Shown one piece after another: positions 9,122 through 17,938 of a DNA stretch of 64,000 nucleotides (its first letter is position 1; the number at the start of each line of letters is the position of its first letter). The translations under genes and the position numbers were made by a program. Source of the DNA: Lacticaseibacillus songhuajiangensis (GTDB taxonomy: Bacteria > Bacillota > Bacilli > Lactobacillales > Lactobacillaceae); assembly GCF_003946025.1 (NCBI RefSeq), contig NZ_RHNR01000005.1:1-64000 (forward strand), in the 5' to 3' direction. The notes beneath the pieces are model-generated. The model had not been told where the DNA came from. It saw only the letters and a list, made by a program, of their open reading frames with translations, and did no database searches.

Positions 9122-9796
9122 TTAACTCAGCTGTTTTTTGCGTAAGGTCACGGCCGCAAATCCGGTCAGCATCAGCAGTGCCAGCAGTGCCGCGACAACT
9201 GGTGCCCCCAGCAGACGCAGTTGACCACCAGTCTGCAAAATGGTGTCGCCCGCCTGGCGGTTACCGGTCAGTGTGCTGGTGTGGCGCACTGTGCCGTTGC
9301 CAACGGGTTCCTGAGTGTCCGGCAGACTGCCATGCGGCACGTCGACACCTCCAGTCAAACCTGACTTAGGTGTGTAAGTGTACACGGCATGTGTGGCGTC
9401 AAAAACCAGGACAACTGGTGCGGACGGCTTGTCCACACCGGTGCCAGCCAGTTCTTCGACGAGGTAGGTCGCACCCAGACTTAAACCGGTCAGTTGCGCT
9501 TGGCCTTTGGCATCAGTGGTCAGCACTGTCGACAATGCGGCAGCACCAGTCACGGCGCGATACGAATCCGCCTTAGTCGCATCAATCGGTGCCCCACCAC
9601 TGGCTTGAATGCGTGTGACCCGGTAGCGAGCCCCGGCCAACGGCACGGTTTCTTGGCTACTACTCTCGTCCGCCGCAGAAACGCGTTTATCGACGTTCAA
9701 AACGGCAGTTGTCGTGGCGTTCACCGGTTGCGGCTGCGCCCAGACGACCAGCATAAAGAGCGCGCTCACAATCCATACCCATTTCTTCAATTTCAT
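9122..9796 (-). CDS. small surface pilin, base- or linker-type, LQTGG signal
   Basis: About 224-aa secreted protein. Signal peptide (KKWVWIVSALFMLVVW, cleavage near PVNA), a SpaA-like prealbumin domain (AGARYRVTRIQ ... GATYLVEELAG, an E-box-like segment), a proline/threonine-rich stalk, then LQTGGQ, a hydrophobic stretch and RKKQLS. This is a sortase signal with Q in place of P. By size and position it resembles the base pilins of SpaCBA-type pili. Start is uncertain: ATG at 9796 lies almost on the GGGAGGA site, so TTG at 9790, seven bases after GGAGG, may be the true start. It follows the BspA-like gene by about 50 bp and ends at the shared terminator. A tandem 13-bp duplication (TTAACTCAGCTGT) spans the stop. 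Confidence 0.8.
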   Translation of the reverse strand: MKLKKWVWIVSALFMLVVWAQPQPVNATTTAVLNVDKRVSAADESSSQETVPLAGARYRVTRIQASGGAPIDATKADSYRAVTGAAALSTVLTTDAKGQAQLTGLSLGATYLVEELAGTGVDKPSAPVVLVFDATHAVYTYTPKSGLTGGVDVPHGSLPDTQEPVGNGTVRHTSTLTGNRQAGDTILQTGGQLRLLGAPVVAALLALLMLTGFAAVTLRKKQLS

Positions 9797-9846
9797 TCCT
9801 CCCTTCTGTGTTTTACCCTTTGTAACTCCTTGAACCATGTTTCAAC

Positions 9847-11787
9847 TTACAAAATGCGCAACTTAGCAATCGTGCCCGTCGCACCGACCATTGCCAGCAC
9901 AATTCCGGCAACAATCGTTAACAGTGTCCCATGGCCACCAGCCTTAGGATACTGACCGACCAGATCAGCATCATTTTGCTCATCAACGACAAAGGTCACG
10001 TTGGCATCCGCCCCGTCAATTGTGGCAGTTGCCGTGTCAACGGATGCGCTGTAACCACCAGGTAATTCGCCCAGTTTGACCGTGTAGGTGCCTGTGGTGA
10101 CGTTGAGCGGCAGACGCACCGTTCCGTCAGCGCCAGTCGTGCCAGTTAGAACCACTTTGCCGCTTGCATTGGTCACGGTGAGTGGGACATTCGCCAATGG
10201 CATCGCCGCGCCCTCACTATTCACAATTTTGGCCACGATATCGTAGGCAAAACGGAAAGTTTCGACACGGTTAGCGGCTGCACTCGGTGGCGTGTACGTT
10301 TCTGTCTTGGACCCCGCGCCACTGACGTTGTCCTTGTCGTGGGTCACGCCCCGCCAAGCGCCGTACATGCCGGCACTCAGCAAAAACTGCGGCAAGACGA
10401 CCTTGCCGGTCCAGTTGCTACCAAAGGTGATTGTCTTCAGCTGCGACTTGGCGCTACCGTTGTATGCGTACGTTGGGAAGACTTTATCGGACGCATCCCA
10501 TGCGCCCTTAACGGTCCATCCGGAAACATCGATTGCCGTTAAGGCGTTGTCTCCCCATAAAATGTTGGTGATGTTGGTGTTGCCGCGGCTATTGAGTTGC
10601 CATTTAGCAACTGGCAAATCAGTGATGCTACTCATATTTTGAAACATACTGGTGAGGTTGGTCGCACTGGCGAGAACCCAGTTTTCAATGCCCGGCAAAC
10701 TGATTAACTTCTTGTCGCCCTCAAACATACTTCCAAAATCCTCACCAACAGTCGGTTGCCAGCCGCTGAGGTTCAGACTCGTCAGACCAGTGTTCTGGTA
10801 AAACATGTTGCTGAAATCAGTGCCCTGACTCACATTCCAACTGCTCAAATCCAGCCTGGTGAGTGCGGCGTCATCGGCAAACATGCTACCAAAAAATTCA
10901 CCTGAACTCGTGTTCCAGTTCAAGGTGCTTAAATTCGCCAATAGCGGGTCTTCAGCAAACATGAAACTGAAATCCGTAGCAGATTTTGGTTGCCAATTCT
11001 CAAGTCCGGCAATACTCGTGACTTTATCCAGATATGCAAACGCGTACTGGAAATCAATCACTCTGCTGACATCCCAACCGTTCAAAGGCTCAATTGAGGA
11101 CAAACTTTGATCATCATAAAACATGTGGCTCATATTCGTAACATTGGCTGTATCCCAGTTGCCAACCCCAGCAACACTTTTGAGCAAAGGCTGCTTTTGG
11201 AACATGAAAGACATGTTTGTAACGTTACTAGTATCCCAGGAGCCAAGTCCACTCAGCGTCGTGATTTTAGCATTTGTTGACGTTGTCGTGTTGTCCGAAT
11301 TGGAGACCAATGACGCAAACATATAGTTCATATTTGTCATTTTGCTAACATCAACGTTCTCAAGGCCGGTAACCGTTGTTAAATTGGTAAAATTTTGAAA
11401 AAAACCCTTTGAACCATCAATCATTGAAGTACTACCTTCAAAACTAATGCCGGTCACCTGATCTTTAAAACTGCTCAGCTTGATATTGTCCGAAATGACG
11501 TTCTGAGATAAGGCCCCGGTGCTGCTTGCAAAATGTAGCGTGCCTGCGTTATCCAGATAGAATTTTGCCCCAGCAGCATCACTCGTTGCAGTAGCGGGAC
11601 CACCCCGCCAGATACCTTTGATACTGGCGGCATTGTACGCCGAATTATTAAATGTCGCAGCGTTGACATCCTGTTGTCCAGAAAGCAGTAGCAAACCCAG
11701 CAACAACGTCAGCGTGCCGAGCAAACCGATAGCCCACCGGCGACTGACAAATCGAGCACGTGCATGCGTTTCATTCAATCCTTCCAC
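9847..11787 (-). CDS. BspA-like repeat adhesin with QYPKAGG anchor
   Basis: Cell-surface protein of up to 646 aa. Signal peptide (RRWAIGLLGTLTLLLGLLLL, cleavage near DVNA); about ten DUF285/BspA-like repeats with NWDTSNVTNMSFMF-like motifs (residues about 70-450); a Cna-B-like domain (about 515-600); then DADLVGQYPKAGGHG, a 20-residue hydrophobic segment and KLRIL. No LPxTG is present; QYPKAGG occupies its place and matches QYPAAGG in the second adhesin at 13765-15837. Likely the tip or binding subunit. Start: GTG at 11787 is the longest; TTG at 11778 has better ribosome-site spacing. It is 106 bp after the LPLTG pilin gene, with a hairpin between. Confidence 0.85.
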   Translation of the reverse strand: MEGLNETHARARFVSRRWAIGLLGTLTLLLGLLLLSGQQDVNAATFNNSAYNAASIKGIWRGGPATATSDAAGAKFYLDNAGTLHFASSTGALSQNVISDNIKLSSFKDQVTGISFEGSTSMIDGSKGFFQNFTNLTTVTGLENVDVSKMTNMNYMFASLVSNSDNTTTSTNAKITTLSGLGSWDTSNVTNMSFMFQKQPLLKSVAGVGNWDTANVTNMSHMFYDDQSLSSIEPLNGWDVSRVIDFQYAFAYLDKVTSIAGLENWQPKSATDFSFMFAEDPLLANLSTLNWNTSSGEFFGSMFADDAALTRLDLSSWNVSQGTDFSNMFYQNTGLTSLNLSGWQPTVGEDFGSMFEGDKKLISLPGIENWVLASATNLTSMFQNMSSITDLPVAKWQLNSRGNTNITNILWGDNALTAIDVSGWTVKGAWDASDKVFPTYAYNGSAKSQLKTITFGSNWTGKVVLPQFLLSAGMYGAWRGVTHDKDNVSGAGSKTETYTPPSAAANRVETFRFAYDIVAKIVNSEGAAMPLANVPLTVTNASGKVVLTGTTGADGTVRLPLNVTTGTYTVKLGELPGGYSASVDTATATIDGADANVTFVVDEQNDADLVGQYPKAGGHGTLLTIVAGIVLAMVGATGTIAKLRIL

Positions 11788-11847
11788 CCCCTTCCCTGAA
11801 GATTGGTAAATTGAGTTGATGCGTTATTCCCCTATTTCCACAAATAG

Positions 11848-11872
11848 GCGTGGCGATAAAATCGCTACGCCC
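11848..11872 (-). terminator. intercistronic hairpin between pilin and adhesin, attenuator candidate
   Basis: GGCGTAGCGATTTTATCGCCACGCC on the minus strand folds into a tight stem followed by TATTTG rather than a strong U-run. With no separate operator seen before the next gene, it may let part of transcription through, setting a high pilin-to-adhesin ratio. I infer this from position. Confidence 0.5.
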
Positions 11873-11893
11873 CTTGCGGAATATCCTACTTAA

Positions 11894-13519
11894 TTACTTA
11901 GCTTCACGCTGACGACGCTTCATGACGTAGACACCGGTTGCACCGGCAACAATCAGAACCGTAGTGAAGGCGTAAAGAATAATCTTCTCCTGGGAACCAG
12001 TCAGTGGCAGGTTTGGCAGGAGGTTGTCGTTATCGACAACCGTTGCGTCAACATCGGTATCCTGGGTCGCGTGGACAAGGTGTACCGTTTGATCAATATC
12101 GTAACCAGCAGGCGCGTCAGTTTCAACCAGGTAGTAATCCCTAGCACTACCGTCGCTGTTAACTTCAAGACCAGTAAACTCGGCTTTCCCGTCTTTATCA
12201 GTTGTCACCTTGTACGTGCTGCCGTCTTTCTTGGTTACGGGGTTGGTACCGGCTTCAGCATCTGCCTTAGTTGGGTAAAGTGTGAAGGTCGCGTTAGCCA
12301 GAACGTCCCCGTTATCGCTCTTCTTCAGAACATCAACGTTACCAAAGTAAACAGTTGGCGTTGTTGTGTGGTCATCGCCATCACCGCCTGGCTTGGTTGT
12401 CTGGTGAGTTTCGGTATCAGGGGTAATGGTACCCTTGTAGTAAGTATCGAAGGTGTTGATGATTTTGGCATCAGAGTCGGCCTTAACCGTCGTGTCGATG
12501 GTTGCGACCAGCTTGCTGTCCTTAGAAGCGCCAGCGAACTTCTTAATCCCTTCGTCAGTCAACTTAACGGTAACGGTGGTCTTACCGTCCGCGTCATCGG
12601 CAGTCACGGTGTAATCCGTGTCTTTAACCAATGGGGTGTCGGTCATACCGGCCTTAGAGTTAGGAGAACTAATGGCAACCTTAGAAATATCCTTGTAGGT
12701 CATCAGCGAGTCGTCGAGGGTATCAACCAGGCGCAGTTCGTTCGCATAGGTCTTGTATTCGGTCGTATCCTTAGTGGTGGTGCTGCCATCTGCGTTCGTA
12801 ACGGTCTCGGACTTGTTGCCGGCGGTCACAACGCCGGAATCATGGATGTCAGAAGGCCGGTTAATGGTCAGGTCCCAGCTAACGTCCGCGCCGCTTTCAA
12901 CACTCTTCGTAGTGGAATCATCGTCAAAAGTCTTCACTGGGTTCAGCAGAACACTTGTAGTATCAACTTCGTTCTTCGGGTAAACGTTTACGTCATAAAG
13001 CAAAGACTTGTCGTTCGTCGTGGCGTCAGAATGTGTCATTGGTACGTGCACGATAAATGGTGCAGCCGCAGTCTTCACAGCATCACTTTCCTGTTCAGTG
13101 ACCAGGTAGTAACCGTCGGCGGAGGTACCGGTACCCAAATCAGCTGATGCTGTACCATCTGCAGCAGTGGTTACGGTCTGTTCAGCAAAGCCAGTATCAA
13201 CGGTGTAGGTTGAGCTGTCGCTCGCATCAAAAGTCTTACCAGCAACCTTCGTCACCTTCTGCACCGTGAAGCTAATCCCGCCAAGTGGCTTGGCACCTTC
13301 AGGCACGGTTGAACTTGGTTCGCTGCCGTCAGTGTTAACGGCTGGCGTCCCGGTGTACTTATGCAGGGTAATGCTGCGTTCGCTGGTGGTGTCCGCTACG
13401 ACCCCAGCTGCAGATACCGTTGCAAAGTGGGTCTGGATGAGCGGTGCGCTGACAGCTCCCAGAGTGCCGAGTGCAAGGCTGCATACGCTCAGCGCATGGA
13501 TCAATTTCGTCTTCTTCAT
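11894..13519 (-). CDS. major pilin 1 (LPLTGS, VYPKN pilin motif)
   Basis: 541-aa backbone-type pilin. Signal peptide (MKKTKLIHALSVCSLALG, cleavage near TVSA); N-terminal domain beginning RSITLHKYTG with a lysine likely used for an intramolecular isopeptide bond; the polymerisation motif NVYPKN near residue 185; a D2-type fimbrial domain (about 210-370); a C-terminal Cna-B domain containing the E-box YYLVETDAPAGYD; then LPLTGS, hydrophobic segment and KRRQREAK. The ATG at 13519 has GGAGGA seven bases upstream; the ORF extension upstream is rejected. Paralogue of the pilin at 16147-17757. A three-site operator array lies upstream. Confidence 0.93.
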   Translation of the reverse strand: MKKTKLIHALSVCSLALGTLGAVSAPLIQTHFATVSAAGVVADTTSERSITLHKYTGTPAVNTDGSEPSSTVPEGAKPLGGISFTVQKVTKVAGKTFDASDSSTYTVDTGFAEQTVTTAADGTASADLGTGTSADGYYLVTEQESDAVKTAAAPFIVHVPMTHSDATTNDKSLLYDVNVYPKNEVDTTSVLLNPVKTFDDDSTTKSVESGADVSWDLTINRPSDIHDSGVVTAGNKSETVTNADGSTTTKDTTEYKTYANELRLVDTLDDSLMTYKDISKVAISSPNSKAGMTDTPLVKDTDYTVTADDADGKTTVTVKLTDEGIKKFAGASKDSKLVATIDTTVKADSDAKIINTFDTYYKGTITPDTETHQTTKPGGDGDDHTTTPTVYFGNVDVLKKSDNGDVLANATFTLYPTKADAEAGTNPVTKKDGSTYKVTTDKDGKAEFTGLEVNSDGSARDYYLVETDAPAGYDIDQTVHLVHATQDTDVDATVVDNDNLLPNLPLTGSQEKIILYAFTTVLIVAGATGVYVMKRRQREAK

Positions 13520-13574
13520 TATGAATTCCTCCATTCATTTTGCGCCCGGCGATCCCCACTTCGCCTGACTTACA

Positions 13575-13658
13575 AAAATAGTGTAGCATCGGCAAAAGCC
13601 TCTATGTGGAAAGCGGACACTAGTGTCCTAGTCACTTCTGTCCTAGACACTTCTGACC
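13575..13658 (-). promoter_or_regulatory. promoter and three-site operator array A
   Basis: Three 14-bp inverted-repeat sites at 13615-13628 (GGACACTAGTGTCC, perfect), 13630-13643 and 13645-13658 (AGACACTTCTGACC) are spaced exactly 15 bp. On the minus strand the nearest site is 11 bp from a poor -35 (AGAGGC, 13598-13603), then 17 bp, then -10 TATTTT (13575-13580). The same 11/17 geometry occurs in front of pilin 2, which suits an activator bound next to a weak promoter. Confidence 0.65.
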
Positions 13659-13692
13659 TGTTGGCTGTTATTTCTGGGTCACAATCGCCAGC

Positions 13693-13737
13693 AAAAAAGC
13701 CCTGCCCAACCTCCACTCAGGAAGTTAAGCAGGACTG
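13693..13737 (-). terminator. terminator of second BspA-like gene
   Basis: Minus-strand stem AGTCCTGC...GCAGGGCT followed by TTTTTTG, between the adhesin gene ending at 13765 and the promoter of pilin 1. Confidence 0.8.
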
Positions 13738-13764
13738 CCTGCACTTATCTTGATTATTAAGCAC

Positions 13765-15837
13765 CTAGTCGCGCTGCCGCCGGTAATAGACCGCACCAGT
13801 GCCACCAAGTATGATCAAACCAATCCCGCCGACAAGCCAGGACAACTGCCCGCGGCCCCCAGCCGCTGGATACTGACTGACCAAATCAGCGTCATTATCC
13901 TCGCTTAGCAAAATGTTCACCAGAGCATCGCCTGGTGCTAAGGTTGCGGTTTTGACATCCGAATCACCGGTCCAACCAGTGGGCACAGCCGTGGTCATTT
14001 GTGCCTTGTAAGCACCTGCCAGCTGGTTGCTCAGTACTGCCTTCCCGTCACTATCAGTGGTAATGGTCTTGATCGTGCCGTCTGGTGAGGTGAACTTAAT
14101 ATCAATTCCGGCTTTCTTAACGGCGTTACCGTCATTATCTACGAGCTGCACGGTTAGGTCGTTCGCCAAGCGCAAGACATCAGTCCGATCCGCATCGCTC
14201 CCACTTGCTGGTGCCTTATATTCGGTCTGGCCATTAAAAAACCTTGCACCGCTGGCAGATGTCAACTGTGAAGCGCCAGCCACTGTTGGCACCGCCAGTG
14301 CAACATAGCTCAAATCGTGAGTTTCCCCGCGCCACAGGGCGTAACTAGACATCTTACCTTGAATGAGTGCCTGTGGTGACAGAATCCGCACCGGCAGCAT
14401 CAGTGAGGTCGTAATACTTGGTCCCACAATGACTTTGGTCAGCTTGGGATCACAATTTGCATCCGTGGGGTCCGTAACGTCGGTCAGCTGAAAGAAATTG
14501 ATAACACTGTTTGTACTCGTCAATTTGAGACCAGTCAAGTCTACCGTTTCCAGTGAGGCACAGTCGGCCATCCCGTTGCTCATTGTCGATATCGTGGCTC
14601 CCCACCCATGTGTCGTGATACTTTTGATATCTGGCATGGATCGGAACATGCTCATCGCATTAGCAAGGGATGGCACCCGCCACTGATCAAGGCCCGTAAT
14701 CTCCGCCACACTGCTACCAGCAAAGCCGTTGGTAGCGGATGTGAGATTTGGCATCGATCCAAAACTACCGACATCTAATTTATCCAGACTCTTCGTGTTG
14801 GCAAATGCGTCGGAAAGATCAGTTACATTTGGCAGGACCCACTGACTCGTGTTCAGGGTTTTAAGGGACTCACACTCTGCAAACAATCCGCTCATGTTCT
14901 GCGCACTTTGTGGTCGCCACCCCGAAACATCAAGGATGCTCATGCCACTACGTCCACGAAAAACACTGTTCATATTTGTCACATGACCCACATTCCACTT
15001 ACCAACGGGAATTGTGTAATCACTGAACGTATCAATACCCTTATAATAATTGGGCGAGCTACTGTCATTTTCCTCGTCCAACGAAAACATGCTGGCCATG
15101 TTGGTCGCTGAACTTGTATTCCAATTAGCTAAACCCGTAAAAACGCTGGGAGATAAATTAGGCAGTCTGTTGAACATGTTGTAAAAAAGGCTGACCTTGC
15201 TAACGTCCCAATTGGCAAAACTATCAATAGTTTGCAGATTGGGACAACTGGCAAACAGACTGCCCATGTTTGTCACTTTACTGGTATCCCAATTGGCGCT
15301 ACCACTGATGCTAGTTACACTTAAAGACGCAAACCAGCCTTCCATACTAGTCACTGCACTTGTATTAATATTTTGAAGGCCACTAATACTTGTCAAGCCT
15401 GTCTTATTCGCAAAGCGAATCTGAAACAAATTAAACAAATTACCAAAATTATTGTCGACCCGCAACGGGCCGTCAAAGACAATCTTGCTTACCCCTTTGA
15501 ACGCCGCCTGATTAAGGATACTCAGATCGGTTGCAGCATCAGAACGTCTCGTATCGAAAATCCAGTCACTCCCGGAGTCCGCGGCCGAGCTGCCACTGAC
15601 GTGCAGTGTGTTATTTGCATCAATATAGGCTTGGATATCATACCGGTACGCCCCAGTATTGACATTACGCATGGCATCAATCGCCCCCTTGTAGGTTGCC
15701 GCATTATACGCAGATTGATCAAATGCCGCGGCCACTGTCCTACTTGGTGAGAAGTAACAACTAAGCCCAATCAGGAGCAGTAGGTAACTAAAAAGCAGCG
15801 CGAGTCTGCGTCGCGACCCAATCATTTTTTCTTTCAT
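13765..15837 (-). CDS. BspA-like repeat adhesin 2 with QYPAAGG anchor
   Basis: 690-aa surface protein, paralogous in design to the one at 9847-11787. Signal peptide (RRRLALLFSYLLLLIGL), repeated DUF285 units with SANWDTSKVTNMGSLF-like motifs across residues about 90-480, a Cna-B-like domain (LTVQLVDNDGNAVKKAGIDI, about 570-640), then DADLVSQYPAAGGRG, hydrophobic segment and YRRQRD. QYPAAGG stands where LPxTG would be. ATG at 15837 is preferred: GGAGG lies eight bases upstream, while the longer frame to 15951 has none. It is a single-gene unit with its own operator array and terminator. Probable adhesive subunit. Confidence 0.88.
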   Translation of the reverse strand: MKEKMIGSRRRLALLFSYLLLLIGLSCYFSPSRTVAAAFDQSAYNAATYKGAIDAMRNVNTGAYRYDIQAYIDANNTLHVSGSSAADSGSDWIFDTRRSDAATDLSILNQAAFKGVSKIVFDGPLRVDNNFGNLFNLFQIRFANKTGLTSISGLQNINTSAVTSMEGWFASLSVTSISGSANWDTSKVTNMGSLFASCPNLQTIDSFANWDVSKVSLFYNMFNRLPNLSPSVFTGLANWNTSSATNMASMFSLDEENDSSSPNYYKGIDTFSDYTIPVGKWNVGHVTNMNSVFRGRSGMSILDVSGWRPQSAQNMSGLFAECESLKTLNTSQWVLPNVTDLSDAFANTKSLDKLDVGSFGSMPNLTSATNGFAGSSVAEITGLDQWRVPSLANAMSMFRSMPDIKSITTHGWGATISTMSNGMADCASLETVDLTGLKLTSTNSVINFFQLTDVTDPTDANCDPKLTKVIVGPSITTSLMLPVRILSPQALIQGKMSSYALWRGETHDLSYVALAVPTVAGASQLTSASGARFFNGQTEYKAPASGSDADRTDVLRLANDLTVQLVDNDGNAVKKAGIDIKFTSPDGTIKTITTDSDGKAVLSNQLAGAYKAQMTTAVPTGWTGDSDVKTATLAPGDALVNILLSEDNDADLVSQYPAAGGRGQLSWLVGGIGLIILGGTGAVYYRRQRD

Positions 15838-15969
15838 TATCTTATCCTCCAACACTGACTTACACATATACTCGTGCGCTGCACGCGAAGCCGCCAGCGC
15901 ACTCGTACCCGCCCCCCTTGCTTCTCCTACGTCCAGAGTATCACGCAACACCCCCGTGCAACTGTGACC

Positions 15970-15998
15970 GGACAGAAGTGACTAGGTCAGAAGTGTCC
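15970..15998. promoter_or_regulatory. operator array B upstream of adhesin 2
   Basis: Two 14-bp sites, GGACAGAAGTGACT (15970-15983) and GGTCAGAAGTGTCC (15985-15998), 15 bp apart as in arrays A and C. It lies between the pilin 2 terminator and the adhesin start at 15837. A minus-strand TTGCAC about 8 bp further and TACTCT after it could be promoter elements but their 15-bp spacing is short. Confidence 0.6.
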
Positions 15999-16028
15999 CG
16001 TTCGGCGTGTCCGCGGAATCTCATCAAT

Positions 16029-16072
16029 AAAATACCCCGCCTGCACTCCTCGGGGAGAAGCAGACGGGGTAC
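16029..16072 (-). terminator. terminator of pilin 2
   Basis: Minus-strand hairpin TACCCCGTCTGC...GCAGGCGGGGTA followed by TTTTATTG, 75 bp after the pilin stop codon. Confidence 0.85.
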
Positions 16073-16146
16073 CTTCATAGGGAATTGGGGGGAATGGTGC
16101 GAACCTGCGACCAAAAGTTCTCGGGGGGATGATCGCGGGTTATTGC

Positions 16147-17757
16147 TTAGGCGTGTTTGCGCTTAAGTAACACCACACCGGCGGCACCAATAACAATCAG
16201 GACGCCGGCGGCTGCGTAGAGCAGCAGACGCTCATTAGTCCCAGTTAAAGGTAAGTTTGGCCACAAATTATCGTGGTCGACAACCGTTGCGTCAACCGTA
16301 GTGTCGCGCTTTGCGGTAACTGAAAACACCTTACCATTCAGATCGTAACCGGCTGGTGCATCGGTTTCGGCCAGGTAGTAGGTTTGCTGCTGGCTGGCAG
16401 GATCAACCTGCAAGCCGATAAACTCTGCACGACCGCTCACATTCGATTTGGCGGTGAGGACCTTTTTGTTACCATCCTCCACCGGATTAGTCCCCGCCTT
16501 GGCGTCAGCTGCCGTTGGGTAAAGTGTGAAGACTGCGTTGGCCAGTGCGTGGCCGTCCTCATCCGTCTTGTCGACGTCCACGTTCCCCGTGTACACGACT
16601 GGTGCGGAGGTGTCAGCGCTGCTGGGCAACGTTGGCTTTGTCGTATCAGAGCTGCCGGTGGCTAGCGGTTCGTCGACGCCAGAGTGCTCATGGACAAGCG
16701 CGCCGGTTGCCGTGCCTTTGTAGTAGCTGTCGAAGGTGTTTTGCACCATACCGTTCACGTCGGCAGTAACGGTTGTTGCCACCGGAATAATGAACTTGGT
16801 ACCAGCAGGCTGATCAGCAAACTTCTCAATACCAGCAGCGTTGAGTTCAAAACGGGCAACCTGATAGGCACCATCTGACGGCAGATTGCCAACTGCATCA
16901 CCAGAATGCGTCATCCACTCTACCGGTACATCCGTCTTGGTACCATCAGGTGCCAAGAAATACGGCTTGTCATAGCCCAAATAACTCAAGTTGGCTGTAA
17001 TCAACGGATCGGCAAGCACGATTTGGCTGGCGTAAGTCACCGTGCCATCGTCGGCTGTCGCCTTAATATCCGTTGGCCGCGTGACGCTGAGGTTCCACAA
17101 AACGTAATTACCAGTCATCACTGAAGTTGCGAGCGCATCTTTACCGTCGACATCCTGCACTGTCTTTTGCGGCTTGAGTGCAACTGCATCTTCATCCAAA
17201 TCGTTCTTCGGATAAACGTTGACGACATACACCAAATCGTTATCGCCGGTGCTGGCATTCTTGGTAGTCTGCGGCAGGTGCACGATGAACGGATCACTCG
17301 TGGTCGCAACCAACTTGCTGGCCAGTTCGGTTATTAGGTAGTAACCATCCGCCGCTTTACCGGTGCCGACTTTTGCAGTTGCTGCACCCTGAGCGGTCGT
17401 TGTTGTCGTGATTGCATTGAAGCTGTCATCAAGGGTATAGGTGCTCGCATCACTCGCTGCTAGCTTTTTACCACTAACTTTCTGGATGCGTTCGACCTTG
17501 AACTGAATGCCCTGAAGCGGCTTGCTGTCGCTCGGCACGTTTGCGGCATCGGCAGTTGTACCGGTGGCCGGGGACGTACTTGGCGTCGTGCTGCTTGTGT
17601 ACTTATGCAAGGTGATGCTGCGCACCGAGGTATCATCCTCGGTAGCAGCGGCGACGCGGATGGTTGGCGCAACATTCGTGGCAGTCATCATGGCACCCAT
17701 GCAGCCGAATGTTAATCCAAGTATCAACGCCCCATGGATTAAACTTGTTCTTTTCAT
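16147..17757 (-). CDS. major pilin 2 (LPLTGT, VYPKN pilin motif)
   Basis: 536-aa backbone-type pilin, clear paralogue of the protein at 11894-13519: same RSITLHKYT start of the mature chain, pilin motif NVYPKN near residue 190, a D2-type central domain, E-box YYLAETDAPAGYD, and LPLTGT followed by hydrophobic segment and LKRKHA. Signal peptide MKRTSLIHGALILGLTFG. The ATG at 17757 has AAGGAGA eight bases upstream. It is divergent from the sortase operon, and both share operator array C. Two backbone paralogues suggest two fibre types, or one backbone and one ancillary subunit. Confidence 0.93.
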   Translation of the reverse strand: MKRTSLIHGALILGLTFGCMGAMMTATNVAPTIRVAAATEDDTSVRSITLHKYTSSTTPSTSPATGTTADAANVPSDSKPLQGIQFKVERIQKVSGKKLAASDASTYTLDDSFNAITTTTTAQGAATAKVGTGKAADGYYLITELASKLVATTSDPFIVHLPQTTKNASTGDNDLVYVVNVYPKNDLDEDAVALKPQKTVQDVDGKDALATSVMTGNYVLWNLSVTRPTDIKATADDGTVTYASQIVLADPLITANLSYLGYDKPYFLAPDGTKTDVPVEWMTHSGDAVGNLPSDGAYQVARFELNAAGIEKFADQPAGTKFIIPVATTVTADVNGMVQNTFDSYYKGTATGALVHEHSGVDEPLATGSSDTTKPTLPSSADTSAPVVYTGNVDVDKTDEDGHALANAVFTLYPTAADAKAGTNPVEDGNKKVLTAKSNVSGRAEFIGLQVDPASQQQTYYLAETDAPAGYDLNGKVFSVTAKRDTTVDATVVDHDNLWPNLPLTGTNERLLLYAAAGVLIVIGAAGVVLLKRKHA

Positions 17758-17794
17758 TTTGCACGTCTCCTTGGTCGCGGCCAACCCGCCGCTG

Positions 17795-17863
17795 AATCTA
17801 ATTTAGCATGGATAAGTGCTCAAAAACGGGCAACGGACAGAAGTGGCCTGGACACTTCTGTCC
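17795..17863 (-). promoter_or_regulatory. promoter of pilin 2 and two-site operator array C
   Basis: Sites GGACAGAAGTGGCC (17835-17848) and GGACACTTCTGTCC (17850-17863) are 15 bp apart. On the minus strand, 11 bp beyond the first site, are -35 TTGAGC (17818-17823), a 17-bp spacer and -10 TAGATT (17795-17800). The array sits between the divergent pilin and sortase genes, so it may serve both. Confidence 0.65.
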
Positions 17864-17938
17864 TGTTCATTGGCGCTTCCAACGCCGGTATCAAGCCAAA
17901 GCGGACACGAGTTGCAGCAAAGCGGGGGCTGCCGGCGG

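Noticed and set aside
9280-9320. LPDTQE inside the small pilin as its sorting signal
   Set aside because: It lies about 60 residues before the end and is not followed by a hydrophobic segment; LQTGG near the C-terminus has the correct layout.
16008-16012. Third operator site in array B
   Set aside because: Only a TGTCC half-site is present and it is one base out of the 15-bp register.
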